This document shows positions 38,420 to 45,686 of a stretch of 45,686 bases of DNA, piece by piece; positions within the stretch are counted from its first letter, which is position 1, and every line of letters starts with the position of its first letter. Origin of the DNA: Candidatus Methylacidithermus pantelleriae. GTDB taxonomy: Bacteria > Verrucomicrobiota > Verrucomicrobiia > Methylacidiphilales > Methylacidiphilaceae. A program made the position numbers and the translations under genes. The notes under the pieces are model-generated. The model made no database searches. It saw only the letters and a list, made by a program, of their open reading frames with translations, and was not told the origin of the DNA. Location of the stretch: NCBI RefSeq assembly GCF_905250085.1, contig NZ_CAJNOB010000009.1, positions 1 to 45,686 on the forward strand. The letters are read 5' to 3'.

Positions 38420-39783
38420 TCATGGTGCGGATGAGGCTGCCACATGCGGAGTTACGCCGCTCCTAAGGAAAGCCCATTCCCTTTCCTGGACCCGCTGGGG
38501 ACTCATCTCGGACGTCGGAGCGGTGCGTCTGAACCGCACTCTGGCCCGATAGAGCTTCAAGAGGTTGAGGTTGTGCACCGCACAGTCGAAACCGCCAAAG
38601 GGCTCAGACCCACTCCAGGCCCTGCAACAAAAATGCCGAAGACCTCGGCACCTCATTGACTAGCTCGAATACTGGCTCCAGCGACGGTTCCCGCTGGCGG
38701 TACCGTTCGAGCACCTCCGGCGACCGCAAGAGGCGTCGGATCCGCTCCCGCAGCACGACGCCCTCGGGAGGGCAAGCCGCAAGAGGTGGACCCAGTACGA
38801 TGCAGGCGGTGAGCCATCTTGTCCGGCGGAATCAAGACCCGAATCCCGCAAGCTTGCAGCGCTTCAATGGGCACCGTGTCGAAGTACCCGGCATCGGCCA
38901 GCAATGCCTCAGACTGTCGACCCATGTTCGCTTCGACTTCGTCGACCATGGCCAATAGCTGCGGAGTATCGGCCGCGTGGTTGATGAGGTCCGCCGCCCC
39001 GATGATCTGCGTCTCGGCATCGACCACCGCCTGGACGTTATACCCCGAAAGGCCCCCCTCGGCCTCCGTCATGATCCGGGAGTCCGGGTCGGTCAAGTTC
39101 CGCTGTGCCTTTGGCGAGGCCTTGGTTTGCTTGGGATCCTTTCGAAGCCGGTACGTCCGGCCGCCCTTTTCCGCCTCTGCCCGGCGCTTCTCAACCGTCC
39201 GCACACTCTCCCACAACTCATCGCCCCGCCGGTCTCCCCGAAAGAGCCGGTCCTTTTCCCGATCTTTCGCCTCCACCCGAGCGAACTAACGCGCAATCTC
39301 TTCCCGCAGCCGCTGCTTTTCCTGTTGCATCCAGGCGTAGCTCATGGCCGCCATGCTTGGAGGCCTACGCCTTGATCTTGGTGCCGTCCAGCGCCACCTG
39401 GCCCAGCTGGAACGTCCGGATGAATAGCTCTCTCCCGGGCCTCGAGCTCTGGCCGGCGCAATGCCGAAAGCGTCCCGTGGTCCGACGGATAACTGTGCGA
39501 CAGCATCCCGCAAGGCGATGTCCTCGTGCAGGGCCCGCTCCAACCGGCGGGAAAAGCGGATGTTCTGGGGCTAGGCGTTAGAGCCACACCTTCACCATCA
39601 TCACTCGACGCTAAGGGGGCTGGCCCCGGTTTCCGCCTTGATAGGTGGGGAAGATGGCGCACAGATCAAAGCCCGTCGACCACCTCGTCGATGAAGTGGG
39701 TCAAATGGTCCGGGGACAGCCAGTCCCCAGGGAAAAGGCACGTGGCAGTCCTGATTCGGCACGTATGGCTTAAACGGCTCCAT
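38420..39783 (-). pseudogene. IS1182-family transposase remnant
   Basis: Fragments on the minus strand follow an IS1182 DDE transposase in order. KPYVPNQD starts it (near 39780). LTHFIDEVVDGLDLCAIF comes in a shifted frame, then ERALHEDIALR, VALDGTKI-like remains and MSYAWMQQEKQRLREEIAR. An open frame at 39276-38653 has NLTDPDSRIM, GLSGYNVQAVVDAETQIIGA and QSEALLADAGYFDTVPIEAL, the core of the catalytic domain. The C-terminal CAVHNLNLLKLYRARV lies near 38530. At least four frame breaks make it inactive. It lies 70 bases from the 3' end of the hsdR piece. Confidence 0.8.
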
Positions 39784-39854
39784 GGCCGAAGGGGTTCAAC
39801 ACCCCCGAGCCAATTCATGGCAGCTTACCGAGAATCTCCACACAGCCTGCTAGG

Positions 39855-41300
39855 CTATCTATCGCTCGGACAGCACCTCCGCCTCCTCGGGTACCCTCTG
39901 CATGCCCTCTCCTGCTTGCCGGGCAGACAGCCGTATTTCCTCAGCACCCGTTTGAGCAGCCGCCGGAAGTAGGCCCAGACGTTCTTGCGCTCCGTCCAGT
40001 CGATGCCAACGTTGCGCCGGATCGTCTCGACCAGCTGGGCGACGATCCCACGGAGCGTCTCGTTACCCATCACATTGACAGCGCTGTCGTTGGTCTCGAG
40101 CGCGTCCTAAAACGCCGGCTCCCCTTCGCAAAGACTGAGCCGCTCACCCCGGAGGTCCGCCTCGCGCATCTCCCTGGCGAAGGCGATCAGCTCCTCGATC
40201 GCGCGATTCTGATATCGACGGATTGTCTCCTCCAGCATCTCGGCGAACGAGCGCGCCCGGATGACGTTCTTGGGGCGTCGCCAGCCGATTTTCCCCTTGA
40301 GCAGCTTCCTCAGTCGCTCGACCGCGAGGTTCTTCTATGACATGCCACGCACTTCGGCGAGGAACTTGTCGGAAAGAATGTAAATATCCGTCTTCTCCAA
40401 CCTCGCTGCCGCGAAGATGTTCAGCACGCCCTCTGGTGCGACGGCGTGGGAGATGATCTATCGGATCACGTGCTCAAGTTCCGCCTTCGGCTGCGCCTCA
40501 CAGGGTGCGCGCTTGGCGAGCCCCGTCCGGACCGCCTGGAAGAAGGCCACGTCGTCGCGGACCGCCAGGGCCTCCTCGTGCGGTGCCGCCAACGCGAAGG
40601 CTTGCGACAGCTCGTGCACCGCGCGGACGATGCGGTTCTTGCCGTTCTCCCTGCCGGCGCCGCCTGCCTGTGCGTGCCCGCACGCAGACAGGTGCTCGTC
40701 GCGGCGGGCAGGCTGGGCCAAGATGTGCTCCTGGGCGGGCGGCAGAAGCGCCGGGCGCTCCTGCGGCGTGCCGGTCGCCCAGCGTGACCAGTCGAAACGG
40801 TAGAAGAGGTCGCAGCAAATCTCGTACTTCTCCCGCATGACCGCCACGGCCTCGCCCTGGTCGATGGCGGTGCGGCCACTGCCACCGCTTTCGGTGTTGG
40901 TCGCCAACGCGGCCTTCAGTTCGCGGGCGAGGCCCAGGTAGTCCACCACCAGCCCCCCGGCTTGTCGCGGAAGACCCGGTTCACCCGGGCGATGGCCTGC
41001 ATGAGCCCATGGGCACGCATCGGCTTGTCAGCGTCCATCGTTAGGCGACCCTCGCAGTAGATGGGGACGGTGGCCTTGTCGTCGACGGCGGGCTGGATGC
41101 CGTAAACGCTGATGTAGTCGCCGAAGACCGCGCGGGTGTTCTTGTCCTCGTGCTCCAGCGGCGTGCCCGTGAAGCCGGTGAACGAGGCATTGGGCAGCGC
41201 ATCGCGCATGTGGCGGGCGAAGCCGTCAATGAAGTCGCGCTGGCTGCGGTGGGCCTCGCCGGCGATTACGAAGGCGATGTGGTGGGCGAAGCACCAAGGG
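39855..41300 (-). pseudogene. Type I restriction HsdR, 3' portion with internal deletion
   Basis: HsdR is the ATP-driven translocase and nuclease subunit of type I restriction enzymes. The piece begins at a junction near 41300 with [15 protein letters not shown], a DEAH box whose D has become [21 protein letters not shown] and [11 protein letters not shown] follow. It then jumps from VPIYCEGRL to [20 protein letters not shown], so most of the second helicase domain is missing. After a frameshift at a G run near 40950 it stays in one frame to the end ([17 protein letters not shown] ... [19 protein letters not shown]), interrupted by TAG at 40458, 40335 and 40107. The N-terminal nuclease is absent. 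Confidence 0.85.
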
Positions 41301-44108
41301 GAATGTCGCAAATCTCTCCAGGGTTCCTCACGACAGCCGGACGCCACTGGCCGAACCCGCCGTGCGCGTTCACGGCCTGCGTCCATTCGTCGAGATAGCG
41401 GCGCTTTACTTTGCGCTGCTCCGTGTCCTCGCCCTTGGTTTCCACAACGAGCATGTCGCCATTCTTCAAACGCACCAGAAAATCTGGCCGATATTTCCGA
41501 ACCACGCCTCGATAGACGTATAGCACCTCGAAGCCCAGGTGATCGTTCTTGACCCAGGCGCTCACAGCATTGCTGTTGTCGAGCACGAATGCGTCCGAAG
41601 CTTCCCAGTGCTGTCATAGACGCAAACGTTGATGTGCGACTTGCGGGTCCGCTCGCACGGCTTGCCTGTGTACCAGGTGCGCATGTCTCCGGTGGAGCGG
41701 ATCGGGTGGTCACGGTCGAACGCCGGCATCAGGCGCTCGGTGTTCTCCTGTCGCACCGCCTCCCACACATGCTGCACCACGCGCGACATGTTGAGCGTGA
41801 TGATCAGCCGTCGGCGCAGCTCGTCCTGGTAAAACAGCGGCGGCGAGATGGCGATGCGATCGGAGCGGACGAACTGCTCGACGATTCGCACCAACTGTGC
41901 CAGCAAGACCTCTCGACTGCCCTGCCAGGTGTGCTTCATCTGGTCGAACACGTCCCGCGCGGTCTCGAAGATGATGCGCTGGGTACGAAACTCACGTGCG
42001 AGCCGTTCCAGCTCGACCCGATTGATTTTGGTGACGTCGGGCTTGCCTTCCAGGATCGGGGCGAGTTCCGCAACCTAAGCGGTCTGGGCCGCGTCCAGCG
42101 CAAGCGTTTGTGCCTTGTCCCAGTCCAGCACCAGCGTGGGCTGGAAGACGCGGTCAATGCGCACGACGTTTGGCCAGCGGATCTCGAATTCGGCCTTGGC
42201 CGGCTCCGGCTCGACCGCGGTCTTCGGCGTCGGGGGAGGCGGAGGTCCGTCCTCACCGCCCTCGTGCGGCAGGAACGTGAACGGCACACCGAAGACGTTG
42301 ACGTACTCGGGATCGAGCAGCCCCGTTGCCGGATTCAGCTCGTAGGAAGTGCGCCGCAGGCCCCTCCCTACGACTTGCTCGCACAGAAGCTGCGACGTGA
42401 AGGCGCGCAGGCCCATGATATGTGTGACCGTCTTGGCGTCCCATCCCTCGGAGAGCATGCCGACAAAGATGACATTCTGGATCTTCTCGCCGGGCTGCCC
42501 GGCCTTGCCCACCGTGTCCACCTTCTGGCGCAGCTGTTCCGCCTGGTCGGCCTTGGTCAACATGCGTTCCACCCGCCAGTTGTCTTCCTGTTCCTCGCCA
42601 TCCGCGTTCTCGACGGGCGCCTCAACATGCCCGGCGGGCTCTTCCTGCGCCTCCGCCTCGTCGAGCACTTTCGAGTCAATGTGCAGGATGCGCTCCGGGT
42701 CGCACAGCTCATCAATGTGGATGCGCCGAGAATCGAAGGCATGTTTCACCCGCGCCGCTGTCTTGGTGCGGTTGCACACGGTGATCATCACCGGGGGCGT
42801 AGACTGCGTCTCTTTCCACTTCTTCCGTGTTTCCCGCCAGTCGTAGCCGAGCAGGTAATAGGCGTTCAGTACCAGGTCGGGAAGCGGCTTCTCGGGGTTG
42901 GCGCGGCGGTTGAGGTCGTCCTTGACCTCGGGGTCGTTACAAATGTGGTAGAAACGTGACTTGTACGTCTTGACGTCAGGTACCGCGTAGTCGCGAACCA
43001 CCACACGCGGGGTCTTCACCAAGCCCGACTCAATGGCGTCGTTCAGGCCGAAGTCGCTGACGATCCAGCCGAAGAGGGCCTCCTCGCTGGTCCTCTTGCC
43101 CGAGGGCGCAAACGGCGTGGCCGAGAAGTCGTAACAGCGCAGAATGCCTCGGGTGCGATGCAGCCGGTGCAGCCCGCCGATCCACACCGTGGCCTCCTCG
43201 GCGCTGTCCTTGAGATCGCGTTGGTGAAGGTACTTGCCTTCCGCCTCCCAGTTCACCCGCCAGGCGTGGTGCGCTTCGTCGTTGATGAGCAGGAGGTAGC
43301 GGGCATTAGCCATCTCGCCCAGGACTTCGCGGGTGTAGGCCTCGTCGCTCTTGACGTCGCGCTTGTCCACGCTTCTCCGCTTCTTGAGCTGCTCTTCGCT
43401 CTCCCAGGCCAGCGCGTGCCAGTTGCGCACGAGAACCTTCCCCTGGCGCAGCTTGTCAAGCAGGGCCGAGGGCACGATATTAAAGGTTTCGTAGTAATCG
43501 CCCTCTGCCGAGGGATAGAGCACTTCCAGGCGCTTCTTCACCGTCAGTCCGGGCACAACGACGAGCACGTTCTTGGAAAAGCGCGCGGTCTTGTGGGTTA
43601 GCCACCTTATTGAGGACGTGCCAGGCGATCACCATCGCCATCACGAGGGTCTTACCGGAACCAGTGGCCATCCTACAGCACTGCCGCACAAAGTCGCCGC
43701 CATCACCGGGTATTTCTCAATGCCAACGCGCTCCGAGGCGGGCGCCTCGGTGAGCCAGATGAGCGTCTCCACCGCCTCCAGTTGGCAGAAGAAACAGCGC
43801 CGCGTATCGAACTCCTCCGGATCGCGCCAGTGTTCCAACAGGCGTTTGGTGATGCTGGTGACGCCCGGGTAGCCCGCCTCGCGCCAGGCCTTGACGCGCG
43901 GGCGGGTCTCATTGACCAGCGGAATTTCGACAAAGATGCCGGGGTCGTCGAAGGACTTCGAACCCGGCGTGGCTATCACATAGCCCGCCGGCCAGCGACC
44001 TTCGACCAACTCGAAGGTCCACGTCTCCCGATTATGGCGCCAGTGGAGTTTTGGCTCCTCGTAAGGCGAGTTGATGATCAGGCGGTCAATGGTCGTTCGG
44101 GCCATCAT
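41301..44108 (-). pseudogene. Type III-like restriction helicase-nuclease (BPTD_3080-type), broken
   Basis: The intact gene would start at ATG 44105/44108 (MARTTIDRLIINSPYEEPKL). Helicase motifs follow: CCRMATGSGKTLVMAMVIAW (Walker A), LLINDEAHHAWRVN (DEAH), CYDFSATPFAPSG, VGMLSEGWDAKTVTHI and QVVGRGLRR. A C-terminal nuclease-like motif is [19 protein letters not shown]. Two opposing frameshifts (near 43720 and 43585) enclose Walker A. A TAG at 42075 splits the remaining frame, and another shift lies near 41570. The 3' end is cut at about 41300 and joined to hsdR. The antisense 456-aa frame at 41589-42959 is a shadow. Confidence 0.8.
43826..44108. repeat. Direct repeat, unit A (5' end of restriction gene)
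   Basis: This 283-base unit matches 44678-44964 at both DNA and protein level in the same orientation. Both encode RTTIDRLIINSPYEEPK at the start and ITKRLLE near the end. By eye most positions agree, with scattered substitutions and a small length difference. Confidence 0.85.
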
Positions 44109-44124
44109 CAAGCCATTCACTGTC

Positions 44125-44337
44125 TTAAGCGATTTCCGGGACGGTTTCGAACAGCAGGCGGTGAAAATCGGCTTTTGGCGCCCGCTTAGACAGATACAGC
44201 ATCTCGATCCCGACCACGCGGTCCTGATCATCGTAATCCACGACGATCCCTGGCGAGATTTCTTCGGATCGGCTTGCCGGCGCCTCGCTCAGCGCAAGAT
44301 ACAGTGCATCCGCTTGTTGGTCGATTTTTAGTTTCAT
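44125..44337 (-). CDS. DUF2283 family protein
   Basis: This intact 70-aa protein starts MKLKIDQQADALYLALSE and contains GIVVDYDDQDRVVGIEML, the whole DUF2283 pattern. The family is found beside small DUF4258 proteins in many bacteria and is often suspected to be an antitoxin-like partner, but function is unproven. Its ATG overlaps the stop of the DUF4258 gene by four bases (ATGA), so the two are translated together. It ends 16 bases before the start of the broken restriction gene. Together with DUF4258 it is the only intact-looking complete gene in the last 8 kb of the window. Confidence 0.88.
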   Translation of the reverse strand: MKLKIDQQADALYLALSEAPASRSEEISPGIVVDYDDQDRVVGIEMLYLSKRAPKADFHRLLFETVPEIA

Positions 44338-44582
44338 GGTATGGTCCTCCTTCGGTCAAAGAGTACCGTCACCACAAGAGGCGGTTTTCGCTTGCTACTG
44401 ATGATGGCACGTAGCACGCGATCCCCAAACTGGGGAACGCGCGCAAGCCGATGTTCCAGATTCGGGTCTACCGGGTCGGGCTCGATCACTTCTGGCGCAG
44501 TCAACACCTGTTCCATCCAGTGGATCTCGATCTGGCGCTTCGCAAGCACATCCCTCGCATGTTGCGTCAAAATGTAATCCAT
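44334..44582 (-). CDS. DUF4258 family protein
   Basis: From ATG 44582 the 82-aa protein starts MDYILTQHARDVLAKRQI and has MEQVLTAPEVIEPDPVDP, HRLARVPQFGDRVLRAIIS and PPLVVTVLFDRR. These fit DUF4258, a small fold related to RelE/BrnT-like toxins, with the early TxHAxxxLxxR motif. ATG 44597 and TTG 44606 are alternative starts. A toxin-antitoxin role with DUF2283 is inferred from the pairing and overlap, not demonstrated. The gene lies between the two units of a direct repeat. Confidence 0.85.
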   Translation of the reverse strand: MDYILTQHARDVLAKRQIEIHWMEQVLTAPEVIEPDPVDPNLEHRLARVPQFGDRVLRAIISSKRKPPLVVTVLFDRRRTIP

Positions 44583-44589
44583 CGTTTGA

Positions 44590-44964
44590 TCAGTCATCCA
44601 ATCCAATCACCTTCAGGCTCTCGATGCCGCGGGCGTCCACGATCTTAAGCGCGGTGTGTTGGGCTTCTCTGGGCTGTGCCAGTATTCCAACAGGCGTTTG
44701 GTGATATTGGTAACGCTTGGGGAGCCCCGCTTCGCACCAGGCCTTGACGCGCGGGTGGATCTGATTGACCAGTGGGACCTCGACAAAGATGCCGGGGTCG
44801 TCGAAGGACTTCGAAGTCGGCGTGGCCACCGCATAGCCCGCCGGGCGGCAGCCTTCCACCAACTCGAAGGTGCGTGTCTCCCGGTCGTAGCGCCAGTGGC
44901 GCTTGGGTTCTTCATAGGGCGAGTTGATAATAAGCCGATCAATGGTGGTCCGGACCATCGTCAT
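44590..44964 (-). pseudogene. Duplicated N-terminal fragment of the restriction gene
   Basis: The frame starts MTMVRTTIDRLIINSPYEEP and continues RETRTFELVEG, KSFDDPGIFVEVPLVNQ, closely matching the N-terminus of the helicase-nuclease gene at 44108. It shifts frame near 44730 (AGLP to SVTNITKRLLEYW). It ends in TALKIVDARGIESLKVIGLD, a tail of unknown origin and not part of the helicase. Its ATG overlaps the stop of the PIN gene (TAATG). It could encode only a truncated peptide. Confidence 0.75.
44678..44964. repeat. Direct repeat, unit B
   Basis: This is the second copy of the ~285-base repeat, same orientation as unit A at 43826-44108. The DUF4258/DUF2283 pair lies between the units, so recombination between them would delete it. 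Confidence 0.85.
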
Positions 44965-45272
44965 TATCCATCAATATCTGTGTGCAGGGACCTTACTTTG
45001 ATTTCCGAGACCTTGCATATCGGTTTCGTTGGCTTTTCCAGAGTCACAAACTCGTCAACCTTGGCAGTCATTGCGGCGCCAATATGGAGAGCATCCATCG
45101 GTGCGACGTCATAGACGGAAGCGAGTTTTATCGCCTTCTCTGTCACCTTGGAATCGGAAGACACATTTTCCGCTGCGTTTCCCAACACCGCATTCATAAA
45201 CTGAACTTCTTGCGTCCGTTTATGAAACGTCGGTTTAGGTAGCACTTCCAGTCTTAGAAAATCGCTCACCAC
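44964..45272 (-). pseudogene. PIN-domain ribonuclease, 5' end missing
   Basis: The remaining protein reads VVSDFLRLEVLPKPTFHKRT, then KAIKLASVYDVAPMDALHIG and DEFVTLEKPTKPICKV, the middle and C-terminal part of a PIN domain as in VapC-type toxins. The first conserved aspartate (DTNxLV region) is absent. The frame stays open upstream with ANRQL and further family-like residues to about 45326, then reaches the end of a transposase gene. It was therefore cut by an insertion. GTG 45272 is only the first start codon left. No antitoxin gene is visible. Confidence 0.75.
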
Positions 45273-45350
45273 CAGCTGGCGGTTAGCCTGACTTCCATTG
45301 AGTAGCGGCGTAAATCCTTGATGCGGAATGACAGGCCTTTCGGCTACTGG

Positions 45351-45686
45351 CTACATTGCTGCCCAGGCCGGAGGCTGGGAGAGGAGCGGGAGCAGACGAA
45401 GTTTTTCCAGGAGCCGATTCAGTTCCCGAGGAATTTTGCTCAAAAGGCGAACGATCGGCTTGCCTTCCACGGAGAGAACGCCGAGGCGGATTGCCTGGAA
45501 GCGGCGCAGGAGCGCAGGAACGTGTTCAACAACACCGAGCTTGCTCCACTCGGCGGCCCAACGAGCCGTCATCCAATAGGCCAGAAAGCAGATCCTCACG
45601 TGGTTGCGGACACGGTCGGGCCGCCAATGGTAGACCGGCCGGACCTCGAGGTAACTTTTTAATGCGCAAAAGGCCTGCTCGACCTC
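45351..45686 (-). mobile_element. IS1634-type transposase, C-terminal part (runs off window)
   Basis: The frame is open from the window edge to TAG 45351. It reads EVEQAFCALKSYLEVRPVYH, then RVRNHVRICFLAYWMTARWA, LLRRFQAIRLGVLSVEGKPI and a leucine-rich end. This is the C-terminal end of an IS1634-type transposase, including the final conserved glutamate helix (VEQAF). No break is seen in the visible part. It belongs to the same family as the decayed copy at 26400-27910. It abuts the truncated PIN gene, which it probably interrupted. Confidence 0.75.

Noticed and set aside
39855-42077. Amber codon recoding (pyrrolysine or suppressor) to explain the TAG codons
   Set aside because: Frameshifts and large deletions in the same genes show plain decay, and purH ends normally in TAG.
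41589-42959. 456-aa plus-strand open frame
   Set aside because: It lies antisense to the restriction helicase, whose motifs are plain on the minus strand. The long frame comes from GC-rich codon structure and has no family resemblance.

Overview
This is bacterial chromosome with mid-range GC. Roughly half is compact housekeeping and envelope genes. The other half is decayed DNA: transposon remnants, broken restriction genes and a dead cell-envelope gene cluster. Frequent TTG/GTG starts, short intergenic gaps beside long dead zones, and the mix of bioB, hemB, purH, glnE and polysaccharide genes would fit an acidophilic or thermophilic Verrucomicrobiota such as the Methylacidiphilales. That placement is an impression only; no rRNA or clade marker is present.

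Layout. 1-86 is the 3' end of a probable beta-carbonic anhydrase. 430-1690 is an IS607-type remnant (tnpA/tnpB, minus strand). 2497-5802 holds a secreted phosphoesterase and, convergent to it, a FIST sensor protein. 6307-6378 is tRNA-Val(GAC). 6572-10347 is a plus-strand run: small membrane protein, RdgB-like pyrophosphatase, nucleotidyltransferase, Xer-type recombinase and RNase III. glnE and hemB follow on the minus strand, with glnE overlapping the end of rnc. bioB and a DciA-like DUF721 gene run forward into a convergent ubiE, again overlapping at the 3' ends. A second IS607 remnant lies at 16600-17992. Then come a PHP phosphoesterase, purH and an HNH endonuclease.

21.5-25.3 kb has no intact gene, but translated fragments on the minus strand show a dead cluster: a HAD-UbiA prenyl-phosphate phosphoribosyltransferase, a DprE2-like reductase and possibly a DprE1-like oxidase. 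Part of it is a strikingly C/A-rich, G/T-poor tract on the plus strand. 25.3-37.7 kb is an envelope and polysaccharide block on the minus strand: a GT2 glycosyltransferase, an IS1634-type remnant, a large GT-C-like membrane protein with Ig-like domains, a GH26 mannanase-like hydrolase, a single protein joining a GH18-like domain, a NodB deacetylase and a processive GT2 synthase, and an MscS channel.

37.7-45.7 kb is a defence-gene graveyard: an IS1182 transposase remnant, a 3' piece of a type I hsdR fused to a broken helicase-nuclease restriction gene, an intact DUF4258/DUF2283 pair lying between two copies of a ~285 bp repeat, a PIN-domain gene without its 5' end, and an IS1634-type transposase running off the window. 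Amber codons, frameshifts and deletions show the restriction genes are inactive.

The best candidates for new biology are the three-domain polysaccharide protein with its GH26 neighbour, the DUF4258/DUF2283 pair in its repeat-flanked setting, and the decayed UbiA/DprE cluster with its odd strand composition.
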